Shown here: piece after piece, positions 24,715 to 31,873 of the stretch
Numbering within the stretch: the first letter of the stretch is position 1
Layout: every line of letters begins with the position of its first letter
From: Flavobacterium sp. 1355
GTDB taxonomy: Bacteria; Bacteroidota; Bacteroidia; Flavobacteriales; Flavobacteriaceae
NCBI RefSeq assembly: GCF_017833415.1
Contig: NZ_JAFICC010000005.1
Location: 248,001 to 312,000, forward strand
DNA length: 64,000 nt
Reading direction: 5' to 3'
The notes under the pieces: generated by a model
Seen by the model: only the letters and a program-made list of their open reading frames with translations
What the model was told of the DNA's origin: nothing
Databases searched by the model: none
Translations under genes and position numbers: made by a program

Positions 24715-25753
24715 GGGGATTATTTTTTAATTCGTTTAATAAGTTGTTAAAATTCAATGATGCAACAGCAATTTTATCATCAGCTGCACCGTAGTATATG
24801 TAAATTAAATCATCAAAAATGGCCGTGCCGGTCGGAAAAACAACATAGTTAATATAACCGTGTCTTTCATAGTATTCTGTTGGTGTTATTATTGGTATTT
24901 TTAATCTTCCTAAAACTTTTTGCGGATCTTTTAAATCCAGTAATGCAGCACAGGCGTGATATACCAAACCTTTTTCTCTCCTTTCTGCAGAGTGGTAAAT
25001 CAGCAGCCAGCCGTCCGCAGTTTCAACTGGAGGTGCTCCGGGGCCAATATGACTAGTTTCATGTTCATATTTTGGCTCCATTACGATGTGATCCGGAAGG
25101 TTTTTTAGGTAATCTTTCCAAAAATCTTCTGTCAGATCTTTTTTCTTTTCGAAACTAAAAATTTGTATGGAAGGAAATAATCGGTGTAATGCAACAAATT
25201 TTCCATTTATTTTTTTTGGAAACAGCACTACATTTTTGTCCCACACATATAATTTTTCCTTAAGTGTTTCGGTCAAAGGATAATTGCGTTCAATATTGAA
25301 TGCCAAAATCTTAGCTACACTCGGATTGTGCAAATGCTTTCGAATGTAATTAGTAAACTCGTTCAGAATAAATCTGGGAGTAATAATTCCTTTCTTTTTA
25401 AATTTTTTTAAATCTTTTGAAATTGCAAAAGCGCCGCTGGCATTTATTCCGTCATATGTTACATAAGTAAGATAATATAAGTCTTCTATTTTTGTAATTC
25501 GCGGATCTTCAACACCGTGAATTTCATAAATATATTCAGGAACAAATATGGGTTCAGTATTTCTTTCTACAACAGTAGTCGGACCCTCCAGCCGACAATA
25601 TCCTATGGTAGAAAAATTACCTTTTTTTGCAGCCCTGTAAAACATGTGAACAGTATTTCCATTTTGATAAATCGCCGGATTTAAAACTCCAAGCTCCTCA
25701 AAAGGTCTTTCTGTTTTTTCTAAAATTACACCATGTTTTGTAGCCAATTCCAT
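24698..25753 (-). CDS. GH130-family mannoside phosphorylase-like protein
   Basis: 351 residues, a five-bladed beta-propeller. The motif HGVEDPRI places the proton-donor Asp at D83, and VLNPAIYQNGNTVHMFYRAA and APPVETADGWLLIYHSAERR are other GH130 signatures. Characterised members cleave beta-mannosides with phosphate, giving mannose 1-phosphate. Such proteins are often mislabelled as pesticidal Cry7Aa-like. No signal peptide is present, so it works in the cytoplasm, alongside the glycosyltransferase gene that overlaps its 3' end. Together they could build and recycle an internal oligosaccharide. Confidence 0.88.
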   Translation of the reverse strand: MELATKHGVILEKTERPFEELGVLNPAIYQNGNTVHMFYRAAKKGNFSTIGYCRLEGPTTVVERNTEPIFVPEYIYEIHGVEDPRITKIEDLYYLTYVTYDGINASGAFAISKDLKKFKKKGIITPRFILNEFTNYIRKHLHNPSVAKILAFNIERNYPLTETLKEKLYVWDKNVVLFPKKINGKFVALHRLFPSIQIFSFEKKKDLTEDFWKDYLKNLPDHIVMEPKYEHETSHIGPGAPPVETADGWLLIYHSAERREKGLVYHACAALLDLKDPQKVLGRLKIPIITPTEYYERHGYINYVVFPTGTAIFDDLIYIYYGAADDKIAVASLNFNNLLNELKNNPHESTN

Positions 25754-26028
25754 ATATTTTTTAAATATTGTTTAAAATTACCCCTATAACAGAGCTACGA
25801 TTAATCCAATCCGTTAAAAAATTAACTCTAAAGCATTTACATGGGAATTCTGTAACCTTAAAAGCAGAATTCTGATACTTCTGCTTAAATCTTGATTTTA
25901 TTGTGTTTGTTAACCTTTTGCGCTAATAAAAAAATGGATAGAGTTAAACGAAAGTTAATTTTAGTAAGAAATTTGATTAGAACAAAAAGACAAAACAGTC
26001 ATATTTATCAACTAAAAAATCAAATCAT

Positions 26029-26190
26029 ATGTTACGTTGGACAGTCATTTTTATTGTTCTTGCTATAATTGCAGGAATATTTGGTTTCGGCGGAATCGCT
26101 GCCGGAGCTGCTAGTATCGCAAAAGTTTTATTCTTTATATTTTTAGTGTTATTTATTATTTCATTAATAAGCGGAAGAACAAAAGTGTAG
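26029..26190 (+). CDS. DUF1328 family small membrane protein
   Basis: 53 residues. [20 protein letters not shown], then [19 protein letters not shown] and a basic end SGRTKV, is the complete DUF1328 (YtjA-like) pattern of two short membrane helices with a Gly-rich turn. The family is widespread, often induced under stress, and of unknown function. It stands alone and is followed 30 bases later by a strong terminator. A 275-base non-coding stretch precedes it. Confidence 0.92.
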   Translation: MLRWTVIFIVLAIIAGIFGFGGIAAGAASIAKVLFFIFLVLFIISLISGRTKV

Positions 26191-26210
26191 GCGATTATTC
26201 GATAATCAAT

Positions 26211-26258
26211 AAAAAAAAAAGCGTCGCAGTATAAAATTACTTGCGGCGCTTTTTTTTT
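26211..26258 (+). terminator. intrinsic terminator after the DUF1328 gene
   Basis: GCGTCGCA pairs with TGCGGCGC (one G-T pair) across a 13-base loop, with an A-run before and a T-run after. It can act in both directions and also faces the gene ending at 26285 on the minus strand. Confidence 0.9.
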
Positions 26259-26284
26259 AAATTATAATTAGATAATTCTAAATC

Positions 26285-26755
26285 TTAATTATTGTGAAAG
26301 GTATAATATTTTTTGGTAATGAATGCAATGGGTAATCCGACACAAAATATCAGAATCAGGACAGATAGTAAAGTCGGGAAGTCTAAACCTTTGGGGAGTA
26401 AAACAGGAAATACAATTGGCAAAACAATTAGATTCATAACAATCCACACAAAAATTCCATATACGATTCCAAAGGCAAAAGTATTTTTCTTTAAGAATGT
26501 GAGATAGGGATAAATTATAAAATAAAACCAGGCAAAAAGTATTGCTATTAAGAAATGAAAACCAAGTCCGTACCAGGCCATTTGTGATCCGTTTGTATAA
26601 GCCTCTTTTTTAAAAATACCACTCGCTATAGACTGCAGAATCTTTATTGGTGTAGTCTTTTGCAATATAACAGCGTAAATAACAATTGCTGCCAGAATAT
26701 CTAGTGTACCGGCAATTAAGCCTGACAAGAAAACAGTACCGCTTTTAGAATTCAT
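26285..26755 (-). CDS. four-helix membrane protein, unknown function
   Basis: 156 residues with four membrane helices at about 8-28, 60-82, 90-115 and 123-146. The start SGTVFLSGLIAGTLDILAAIVIYAVI and the central AYTNGSQMAWYGLGFHFLIAILFAWFYFIIYPYL resemble small YagU/DUF1440-like membrane proteins frequent in Flavobacterium. No enzymatic motif is visible. It is followed by the terminator at 26211-26258 and preceded by the DinB-like gene on the same strand, 35 bases away. Confidence 0.72.
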   Translation of the reverse strand: MNSKSGTVFLSGLIAGTLDILAAIVIYAVILQKTTPIKILQSIASGIFKKEAYTNGSQMAWYGLGFHFLIAILFAWFYFIIYPYLTFLKKNTFAFGIVYGIFVWIVMNLIVLPIVFPVLLPKGLDFPTLLSVLILIFCVGLPIAFITKKYYTFHNN

Positions 26756-26790
26756 ATAAAATTAATTAGGTTCAAAATCAATTTACTAAA

Positions 26791-27297
26791 TTACTGATTT
26801 ATTACCATTTTAGAAATAGACTGCAACTGGCTTAAATGCCTTTTGATATGAGTGAGTACAAAACCAATCCATTCGAGGATCGTAAATTTTCCGAAACCCG
26901 GAAGTTCAAAATCAAGAATAGTCAGTGATAAATCATAGCGATCCGTAATATCCAATAATTCTTTTTCATTTTTTAATAGCGATAAAGCCAGTGAATTTTT
27001 GCTATATTCTGCATTGGCAGGAAGTATAAATTCCGGAGATTCCATTTTAATATCAAAATTCAAAAAAAGAGCTTCGATGTCTTTAATTTTTTCGTCAGGC
27101 TCCCGTGTTGTTTTTTCGGTTTTTCCGGCACACATTTCAGGAAAGCCAGCAGACGACAAAATAAGATGTTTAACAACCTGACCAGCAGTCCAGCTTCCTT
27201 CAAAAGGAACAATATTCAGTTCACTTTCAGAAAAAGAATTGAGTTTATCATTTAACTCTTTAAAGGTGTCGACTATGCTTTTTTGAATTGTTCTCAT
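26791..27297 (-). CDS. DinB-family protein
   Basis: 168 residues forming the four-helix DinB/YfiT-like bundle. WTAGQVVKHLILSSAGF holds the first metal-ligand histidine (about H44), and EWIGFVLTHIKRHLSQLQSI carries the C-terminal histidine pair. Members of this superfamily include metal-dependent thiol transferases, but most are uncharacterised. It starts 16 bases downstream of the VOC gene and is probably co-transcribed with it. Confidence 0.85.
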   Translation of the reverse strand: MRTIQKSIVDTFKELNDKLNSFSESELNIVPFEGSWTAGQVVKHLILSSAGFPEMCAGKTEKTTREPDEKIKDIEALFLNFDIKMESPEFILPANAEYSKNSLALSLLKNEKELLDITDRYDLSLTILDFELPGFGKFTILEWIGFVLTHIKRHLSQLQSISKMVINQ

Positions 27298-27313
27298 CTT
27301 TTTTAACTTAAAA

Positions 27314-27688
27314 TTATTTTGATATAGAAGTTATCCACCACACATTTCCAAAAGGATCTGTTACGCCGCAGGTTCTGCCATAATCCTTATCGCTTAGTTC
27401 CATAACTATTGTTGCGCCGGCATCGATTGCTTTTTTAAAAGTCTCATCGGCATTTGGCACATATACAAATAAGTTGGCGGTCTGTTTTGTCCAGTCTTTG
27501 ATTTCATCAGTGACCATAATGGTGCTTTCACCAATAATTACTTCGGCATGCATAACCGTTCCGTCTTCATGAAGAGCTTTTGAGAGTGTTTTGGCATTAA
27601 AAACATTTTTGGTAAACGCTATAAATTGTAAGGCACCATTTAAGATCAAATAAGGCATTACGGTCTGATGTCCGATAGGTAATTTCAT
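27314..27688 (-). CDS. VOC-family (glyoxalase/PhnB-like) protein
   Basis: 124 residues. The layout GHQTVMPYLILNGALQFIAFTKNVFNAK, HAEVIIGESTIMVTDE and the ending DYGRTCGVTDPFGNVWWI is that of PhnB-like VOC proteins made of two beta-alpha-beta-beta-beta modules. Metal-ligand positions are only partly kept, so whether it is an enzyme or a binding protein is open. It heads a short unit with the DinB gene, 16 bases downstream. Confidence 0.88.
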   Translation of the reverse strand: MKLPIGHQTVMPYLILNGALQFIAFTKNVFNAKTLSKALHEDGTVMHAEVIIGESTIMVTDEIKDWTKQTANLFVYVPNADETFKKAIDAGATIVMELSDKDYGRTCGVTDPFGNVWWITSISK

Positions 27689-27766
27689 TTTGTTTTATTT
27701 AATGATTAAGAATAAACTAAATATACAAAATATGTTAGCGTAATGAAAATCAATGTTTTAAATATA

Positions 27767-27976
27767 TTATAAAAGAACTTCACATTGGTATCCGTAAGAA
27801 TCAAGAAGGTCAATTATCTGAGAATTTGAAATTGATAAAGCATGTACACGCAAAATCTTGTCACAATCTTCGAGATCAAAATTGATGTTGCTGTTCGGGA
27901 AATGTTCAAGAAGTTTTGTAACAATAATTTTAGATTGCTCTATTTCCTGCACATTTGTTTTAAAAACTTCTATCAT
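27767..27976 (-). CDS. small ferredoxin-fold (heavy-metal-associated-like) protein
   Basis: 69 residues: VFKTNVQEIEQSKIIVTKLLEHFPNSNINFDLEDCDKILRVHA, then a helix and strand ending QCEVLL. The beta-alpha-beta pattern matches HMA-like domains, but the metal-binding CxxC is missing, as in many small Flavobacterium proteins of this type. It starts 12 bases after the DoxX gene and is likely co-transcribed. Function unknown. Confidence 0.7.
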   Translation of the reverse strand: MIEVFKTNVQEIEQSKIIVTKLLEHFPNSNINFDLEDCDKILRVHALSISNSQIIDLLDSYGYQCEVLL

Positions 27977-27988
27977 TGTTTCCTAAGT

Positions 27989-28369
27989 TTATAAGGCAAT
28001 ATTCTTATGGCGCTCTATTTTGTGATAATAGATATAAGATATGGCAAGAATTACTAAAAAGATCAATGGAAAAAAGCTCTGAAAGTCGATTCCGTCAACA
28101 GCAAAATGACTTATTGAAGCAAATATAAAATCGAAGCCAAATCCTGCATAAGCCCATTCTTTTACATTTTTTGGAATTGATGGAATAACTAATATCAAAA
28201 CACCAAGTATTTTAAAAACTACCAAAGCATTTCCGAAATATTCAGGATACCCCAAATGTCTTAAACCTTCTTTTGCTAATTCTGACTGAGAGGTAAGTGC
28301 CGGCATAACACCTTCAAATAGGAAAATAATAGTAGTAGTAATCCAAAAAATAATTTTTGCTTTTTTCAT
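27989..28369 (-). CDS. DoxX family membrane protein
   Basis: 126 residues, four membrane helices. GLRHLGYPEYFGNALVVFKILGVLILVIP and EWAYAGFGFDFIFASISHFAVDG are typical DoxX-like segments. Family members take part in quinol oxidation or redox stress in some organisms, but most are uncharacterised. A well-formed promoter lies at 28408-28438, and the small gene at 27767 follows. Confidence 0.88.
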   Translation of the reverse strand: MKKAKIIFWITTTIIFLFEGVMPALTSQSELAKEGLRHLGYPEYFGNALVVFKILGVLILVIPSIPKNVKEWAYAGFGFDFIFASISHFAVDGIDFQSFFPLIFLVILAISYIYYHKIERHKNIAL

Positions 28370-28407
28370 AGTTTTGGTTTTTAAATAGTTAAGTTAATTA
28401 TTTAATA

Positions 28408-28438
28408 CAAATCTACTATTGTTCTTCTTATTTTTCAA
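28408..28438 (-). promoter_or_regulatory. promoter of the DoxX unit
   Basis: On the minus strand TTG (28436-28438), a 20-base spacer and TAGATTTG (28408-28415) fit the Bacteroidota -33/-7 consensus. The -7 box ends 38 bases before the start codon. Confidence 0.75.
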
Positions 28439-28541
28439 TACGTATTTACGACTATTTTAGGGGCATTTACGACAAGTTATGTTTTCAGTTATCAGTTTTT
28501 AGTTTTCGGTTATTAATTTTTACAAAGTAACCACAAACCAC

Positions 28542-28642
28542 TGTCATCCTGACGAAGGAAGGACCACACAAGAAACTCGACAAAGAATGGTTGCTCACTA
28601 TTGCGGAGTTTCTTGTGTGGTCCTTCCTTCGTCAGGATGACA
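28542..28642. repeat. 37-bp perfect inverted repeat element
   Basis: Arms 28542-28578 and 28606-28642 are perfect complements over 37 bases with a 27-base loop. The outer ends read TGTCATCCTGACGAAGGA, shared with elements at 53241-53340, 52061-52149 and 37421-37544. It fills most of the 320-base gap between the DoxX promoter and the GNAT gene (ends 28690). Likely a non-autonomous repeat family. It may also act as a terminator for the GNAT gene. Confidence 0.85.
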
Positions 28643-28689
28643 ATAAAAGAGATAATAGAAGTTGAAAATAATGTTGAAAATTTAAATCT

Positions 28690-29421
28690 TTAATTCAATA
28701 CATAATTTTTAATCACAAACAAATCCTGAAAACCTAATCTGCGGTAAATATCCTTTCCTAAATCAGAGGCTTGTAATTGAGCATATTGAGCGTCTGCATC
28801 AATAGCTTCATTGATTGCAAACTTCATTATTTCTTCTGCAAAACCTTTTTTGCGCATTTCCGGAATTACACCAACACCATGAATTCCCATTATCTTTTCG
28901 GTTTGAAAAAGCGTAAGTGTCCCAATTGGTTTTTCTTTGAAATGAACCAAATAAAACTTGATATCTTTATAATTTTGAACAACTGTTTCCTCGCTGATTA
29001 CATAGTTAAAGGATAACGGATAAATATCAGACCAGATTTTGGCATCTTCTTCATTTAAAACCCTTTTAAAAGTCAGATTGTTTTGAAGTATGAATTTTTT
29101 ATCTAATTTCAATGCCATTGCCACAAGTTGATTTCGAATAGAAAATCCGTTTTTCTCGAAAATTTCATTTGTATTACTTCCAAAAATATTCCAATACGGA
29201 ACAATTAAGCCTGGATTGTTTTGGATGATTTCAAGAATTTGCGGAAGATTTTCTGCAGTAATATCTTTTCGAAACCATACTCGATTTGGCCAGCCTGCAT
29301 TTTTTATCTGACTGTATTCTAAAAAATCAGTTTTATGATAGGATAGAAGAGGAGTTGAAACGGTTTTCCAAAGTGTTGTAAGATTATCAATATTATCTTT
29401 GATGAGATTTACATTTTTCAT
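28690..29421 (-). CDS. GNAT-family N-acetyltransferase
   Basis: 243 residues. The C-terminal half is a GNAT fold with the acetyl-CoA loop VGVIPEMRKKGFAEEIMKFAINEA and the closing AQLQASDLGKDIYRRLGFQDLFVIKNYVLN. The N-terminal half is a divergent, possibly degenerate second module. The acceptor is unknown. A -7 box TATCTTTG lies at 29447-29454. The long inverted repeat follows the stop codon. Confidence 0.88.
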   Translation of the reverse strand: MKNVNLIKDNIDNLTTLWKTVSTPLLSYHKTDFLEYSQIKNAGWPNRVWFRKDITAENLPQILEIIQNNPGLIVPYWNIFGSNTNEIFEKNGFSIRNQLVAMALKLDKKFILQNNLTFKRVLNEEDAKIWSDIYPLSFNYVISEETVVQNYKDIKFYLVHFKEKPIGTLTLFQTEKIMGIHGVGVIPEMRKKGFAEEIMKFAINEAIDADAQYAQLQASDLGKDIYRRLGFQDLFVIKNYVLN

Positions 29422-29446
29422 TGTAATAGCGGATTTAAGAATGCAG

Positions 29447-29454
29447 CAAAGATA
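29447..29454 (-). promoter_or_regulatory. -7 box of the GNAT gene
   Basis: TATCTTTG on the minus strand matches TAnnTTTG and lies 25 bases before the start codon at 29421. No clear -33 TTG was placed. Confidence 0.5.
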
Positions 29455-29491
29455 AAGGCAGCTTTTATGAAAAGCCTTTACATATGTTGAT

Positions 29492-30097
29492 TTACAAATC
29501 TTTTTCGAGACTTTTTCTGATTCGGCTCAATTGTGTTGGAGTAATGCCTAAATGCGATGCAATGTGCAATAGCGGAATGCGGTCTGCAATATCCGGATTT
29601 TTTTCAAGAAGCTTTACATATCTTTCAGTGGCATTTTCCATAACAAAGGCAATTTCTCTTTGTTCTTTTTCGATGATCCAGTTTTTTTCTAAATGAGCAA
29701 TATAGAAGTTTTTCAGATCATCATTTTCGTTAATTAACGTTATGTATTTTTTATAATTGATATTGATCAGAATACAGTCTTCCAGAGCTTCAATTGTAAA
29801 ATTAGATGGAGTCTGCAGCATTAACGACACTTTTGAACCTGCAAATGAATTTTCGAGAAAGAGATTTTTATTATAAAAATTTCCTTGTTCATCTGTGATA
29901 AAGGTTCTCAGAATGCCTTTTGCAATAAAATGAAGGTTTTTGGCAATTTCTCCGTTTTGTAATACCGTTTCTCCTTTTTTAAGAGTCTGAAATTCTGTTA
30001 TGTTCTCAATCTTTTTCCATGATTTTTCTGAAATTGGAGCATAACTTTCAAAAGCCAGTTTTAGATTATGGAGATGTATTTCTTTATTGAAAGTCAT
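29492..30097 (-). CDS. Crp/Fnr-family transcriptional regulator
   Basis: 201 residues from the ATG at 30097 (MTFNKEIHLHNL). An open frame extends to 30301, but its first 68 residues are low-quality hydrophobic sequence from non-coding DNA. A cyclic-nucleotide-binding-like beta-barrel covers about 30-120 (LKKGETVLQNGEIAKNLHFIAKGILRTF), without the residues that bind cAMP in Crp. A helix-turn-helix lies near the end (IASHLGITPTQLSRIRKSL). It is a common single-gene regulator type in Flavobacterium; its targets are unknown. Confidence 0.9.
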   Translation of the reverse strand: MTFNKEIHLHNLKLAFESYAPISEKSWKKIENITEFQTLKKGETVLQNGEIAKNLHFIAKGILRTFITDEQGNFYNKNLFLENSFAGSKVSLMLQTPSNFTIEALEDCILININYKKYITLINENDDLKNFYIAHLEKNWIIEKEQREIAFVMENATERYVKLLEKNPDIADRIPLLHIASHLGITPTQLSRIRKSLEKDL

Positions 30098-30254
30098 AAT
30101 TAAAGGTTGCCTTGCCTGAAGACGATAAAGGCACAAAGTTTTTTTATTCAAAAATAAGAAAAATAAGTCCTTTTTTGTCATTACTGGAAATAAGAAAATA
30201 AGAACATAAATGGGTCTTAAATAAAAACCTTGGTGCCTTAGCATCTTTGTGGCA

Positions 30255-30294
30255 AAAAACAAAAAAACGCTGCAAAACCGAAGTCCTGCAGCGT
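30255..30294 (-). terminator. intrinsic terminator of the RND efflux operon
   Basis: ACGCTGCA and TGCAGCGT form a perfect 8-bp stem with a 12-base loop, followed on the minus strand by a run of seven T. It lies 30 bases after the stop codon of the outer-membrane factor. Confidence 0.9.
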
Positions 30295-30323
30295 CACTCA
30301 AATAAATAATTAAAAAACGGGTA

Positions 30324-31742
30324 TTATCTCCAACCTCCGCCCAATGCGCGATATAACTCTGTATTGGCAGATAATTGTTCTCTTTTTATGTTTGCCAGTT
30401 CCAACTCACTTTGCAATAAATTGGCTTGTGCTGTTATTACTTCCAGGTATTCGGCCATTCCGTTTTTGAATAATAAATTAGAATTTTTAATAGCCTGTTG
30501 TAATGTTTTTACGCGTTCCTGCAAAAAAGCTTCCTGTTGTTGTAATTTTTCTACTTTTACCAAAGCATCAGCAACTTCACTAACAGCAACCAAAACTGAT
30601 TGTCTGAAACTTAGAACCGCTTTTTCTCTTTCTGCAACAGCGATATTATATTGTGTTCTAACTCTTTTGTTGTTGAACAGGGGCTGTGTTAATCCTCCGG
30701 CAACGGTTCCGAATAATGAAGCAGGAATATTAAACCAACTGCTTGTTTCGAATGAGTTTACTCCGCCCTGAGCGGTAATTTTTAATGATGGATACAAATC
30801 AGCTTTTGTGATTCCAACATTGGCATTCGCCACTTTTAAAGCCAATTCTGCACTTTTAACATCAGGTCTTCTGCTTACTAAACTAGACGGAATTCCGATT
30901 GAGGCATTATTTTTTACTTCGATAGCACTTAATACAATACTTCTTCTTTTACCATTAGGAAAAGAACCTGTCAATACGCTCAAGGCATTTTCCTGAATAG
31001 CAATGTTTTGTTCTAATAACGGAACCAATTGCGCTGCAGTTAATTTTTGTGCTTCAGATTGCTGAATGGCCAATGAAGTTACCTGACCTGCATCATATTT
31101 TAATTTGATAATATTGGTAGTACTGTCATTTAATTTTACGTTTTGTTTTGCAATTTCCAATTGCGCGTCCAGCATCAACAGGTTGTAATATCCTTTAGAA
31201 ACATTGGCTACAATATTAGTCTGCAACGCTTTTTTAACTTCTTCAGATTGAAGATAACCTGCATAAGCACCTTTTTTCTGATTGCGGATTTTCCCCCAAA
31301 TATCTGCTTCCCACGAAAGTGAAGCACCGGCAGAATAATCGTCGATATGTTTTTGGCCCAAAGCCTGATTCAAATTCATTCCGGTAAAACTATTATCAGA
31401 CGGATTGCTCGTACTTGCATTCACAAATAAATTTACCTGAGGTACATTTCCCCATTTAGATTGTGTGAATCTGTATTGAGCAATCTCAATATTTTTAGTA
31501 GCAATCTGCAAGTCATTGTTTCTTGCTACAGCGCTATCAATCAATTGGATAATATCACTTTCTGTAAAGAAATTTTTCCACTCCAAATCGCCGATACTAG
31601 TAGTATCCCCTGAAACCGATGCACTCCTGAAATTTTCAGGAAATGCATCTTTTGGAGTTTCAATATCTTTAGAAACTTTACAGGATATGAATGTGACGAT
31701 CAAAATAGCAATCATCACGATTTTGGTTATATAATTTTTCAT
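30324..31742 (-). CDS. RND efflux outer-membrane factor, lipoprotein (OprM/CusC type)
   Basis: 472 residues. The lipobox FISC gives a lipidated Cys21. Two repeated TolC-like halves show YNLLMLDAQLEIAKQNVKLN, ALSVLTGSFPNGKR, SLVSRRPDVKSAELALKVANANVGITKADLYPSL and the ending GMAEYLEVITAQANLLQSELELANIKREQLSANTELYRALGGGW, all hallmarks of NodT-type efflux factors. It forms the exit duct for the pump and adaptor encoded upstream in the same operon. The 37-codon ORF just upstream resembles its own N terminus. A strong terminator follows. Confidence 0.95.
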   Translation of the reverse strand: MKNYITKIVMIAILIVTFISCKVSKDIETPKDAFPENFRSASVSGDTTSIGDLEWKNFFTESDIIQLIDSAVARNNDLQIATKNIEIAQYRFTQSKWGNVPQVNLFVNASTSNPSDNSFTGMNLNQALGQKHIDDYSAGASLSWEADIWGKIRNQKKGAYAGYLQSEEVKKALQTNIVANVSKGYYNLLMLDAQLEIAKQNVKLNDSTTNIIKLKYDAGQVTSLAIQQSEAQKLTAAQLVPLLEQNIAIQENALSVLTGSFPNGKRRSIVLSAIEVKNNASIGIPSSLVSRRPDVKSAELALKVANANVGITKADLYPSLKITAQGGVNSFETSSWFNIPASLFGTVAGGLTQPLFNNKRVRTQYNIAVAEREKAVLSFRQSVLVAVSEVADALVKVEKLQQQEAFLQERVKTLQQAIKNSNLLFKNGMAEYLEVITAQANLLQSELELANIKREQLSANTELYRALGGGWR

Positions 31743-31757
31743 TTTACTTTGTCGTAA

Positions 31758-31871
31758 TTAAATTTCTGGACATTTATCTTTTTTGGTATCGAGGTCTTTC
31801 GAAACTTTATAGGATATGTATGCTAGGCTGATGATGATAACCATCAGGAATGTCGTTATGTAGTTCTCCAT
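31758..31871 (-). CDS. 37-residue membrane ORF copying the N terminus of the outer-membrane factor
   Basis: MENYITTFLMVIIISLAY continues to KVSKDLDTKKDKCPEI and a stop. Aligned without gaps to the start of the outer-membrane factor encoded 15 bases downstream, 19 of 37 residues are identical, including NYIT, IS, KVSKD and PE. The lipobox Cys is Tyr here, so it would not be lipidated. It starts 2 bases after the pump stop codon, so it is in position to be translated. It may be a partial tandem duplication that decayed, or a small membrane protein built from a signal sequence. Confidence 0.6.
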   Translation of the reverse strand: MENYITTFLMVIIISLAYISYKVSKDLDTKKDKCPEI

Positions 31872-31873
31872 AT

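Noticed and set aside
30098..30301. N-terminal extension of the Crp/Fnr regulator
   Set aside because: The 68 extra residues overlap the terminator of the efflux operon and non-coding DNA. The family begins near MTFNKEI at 30097.
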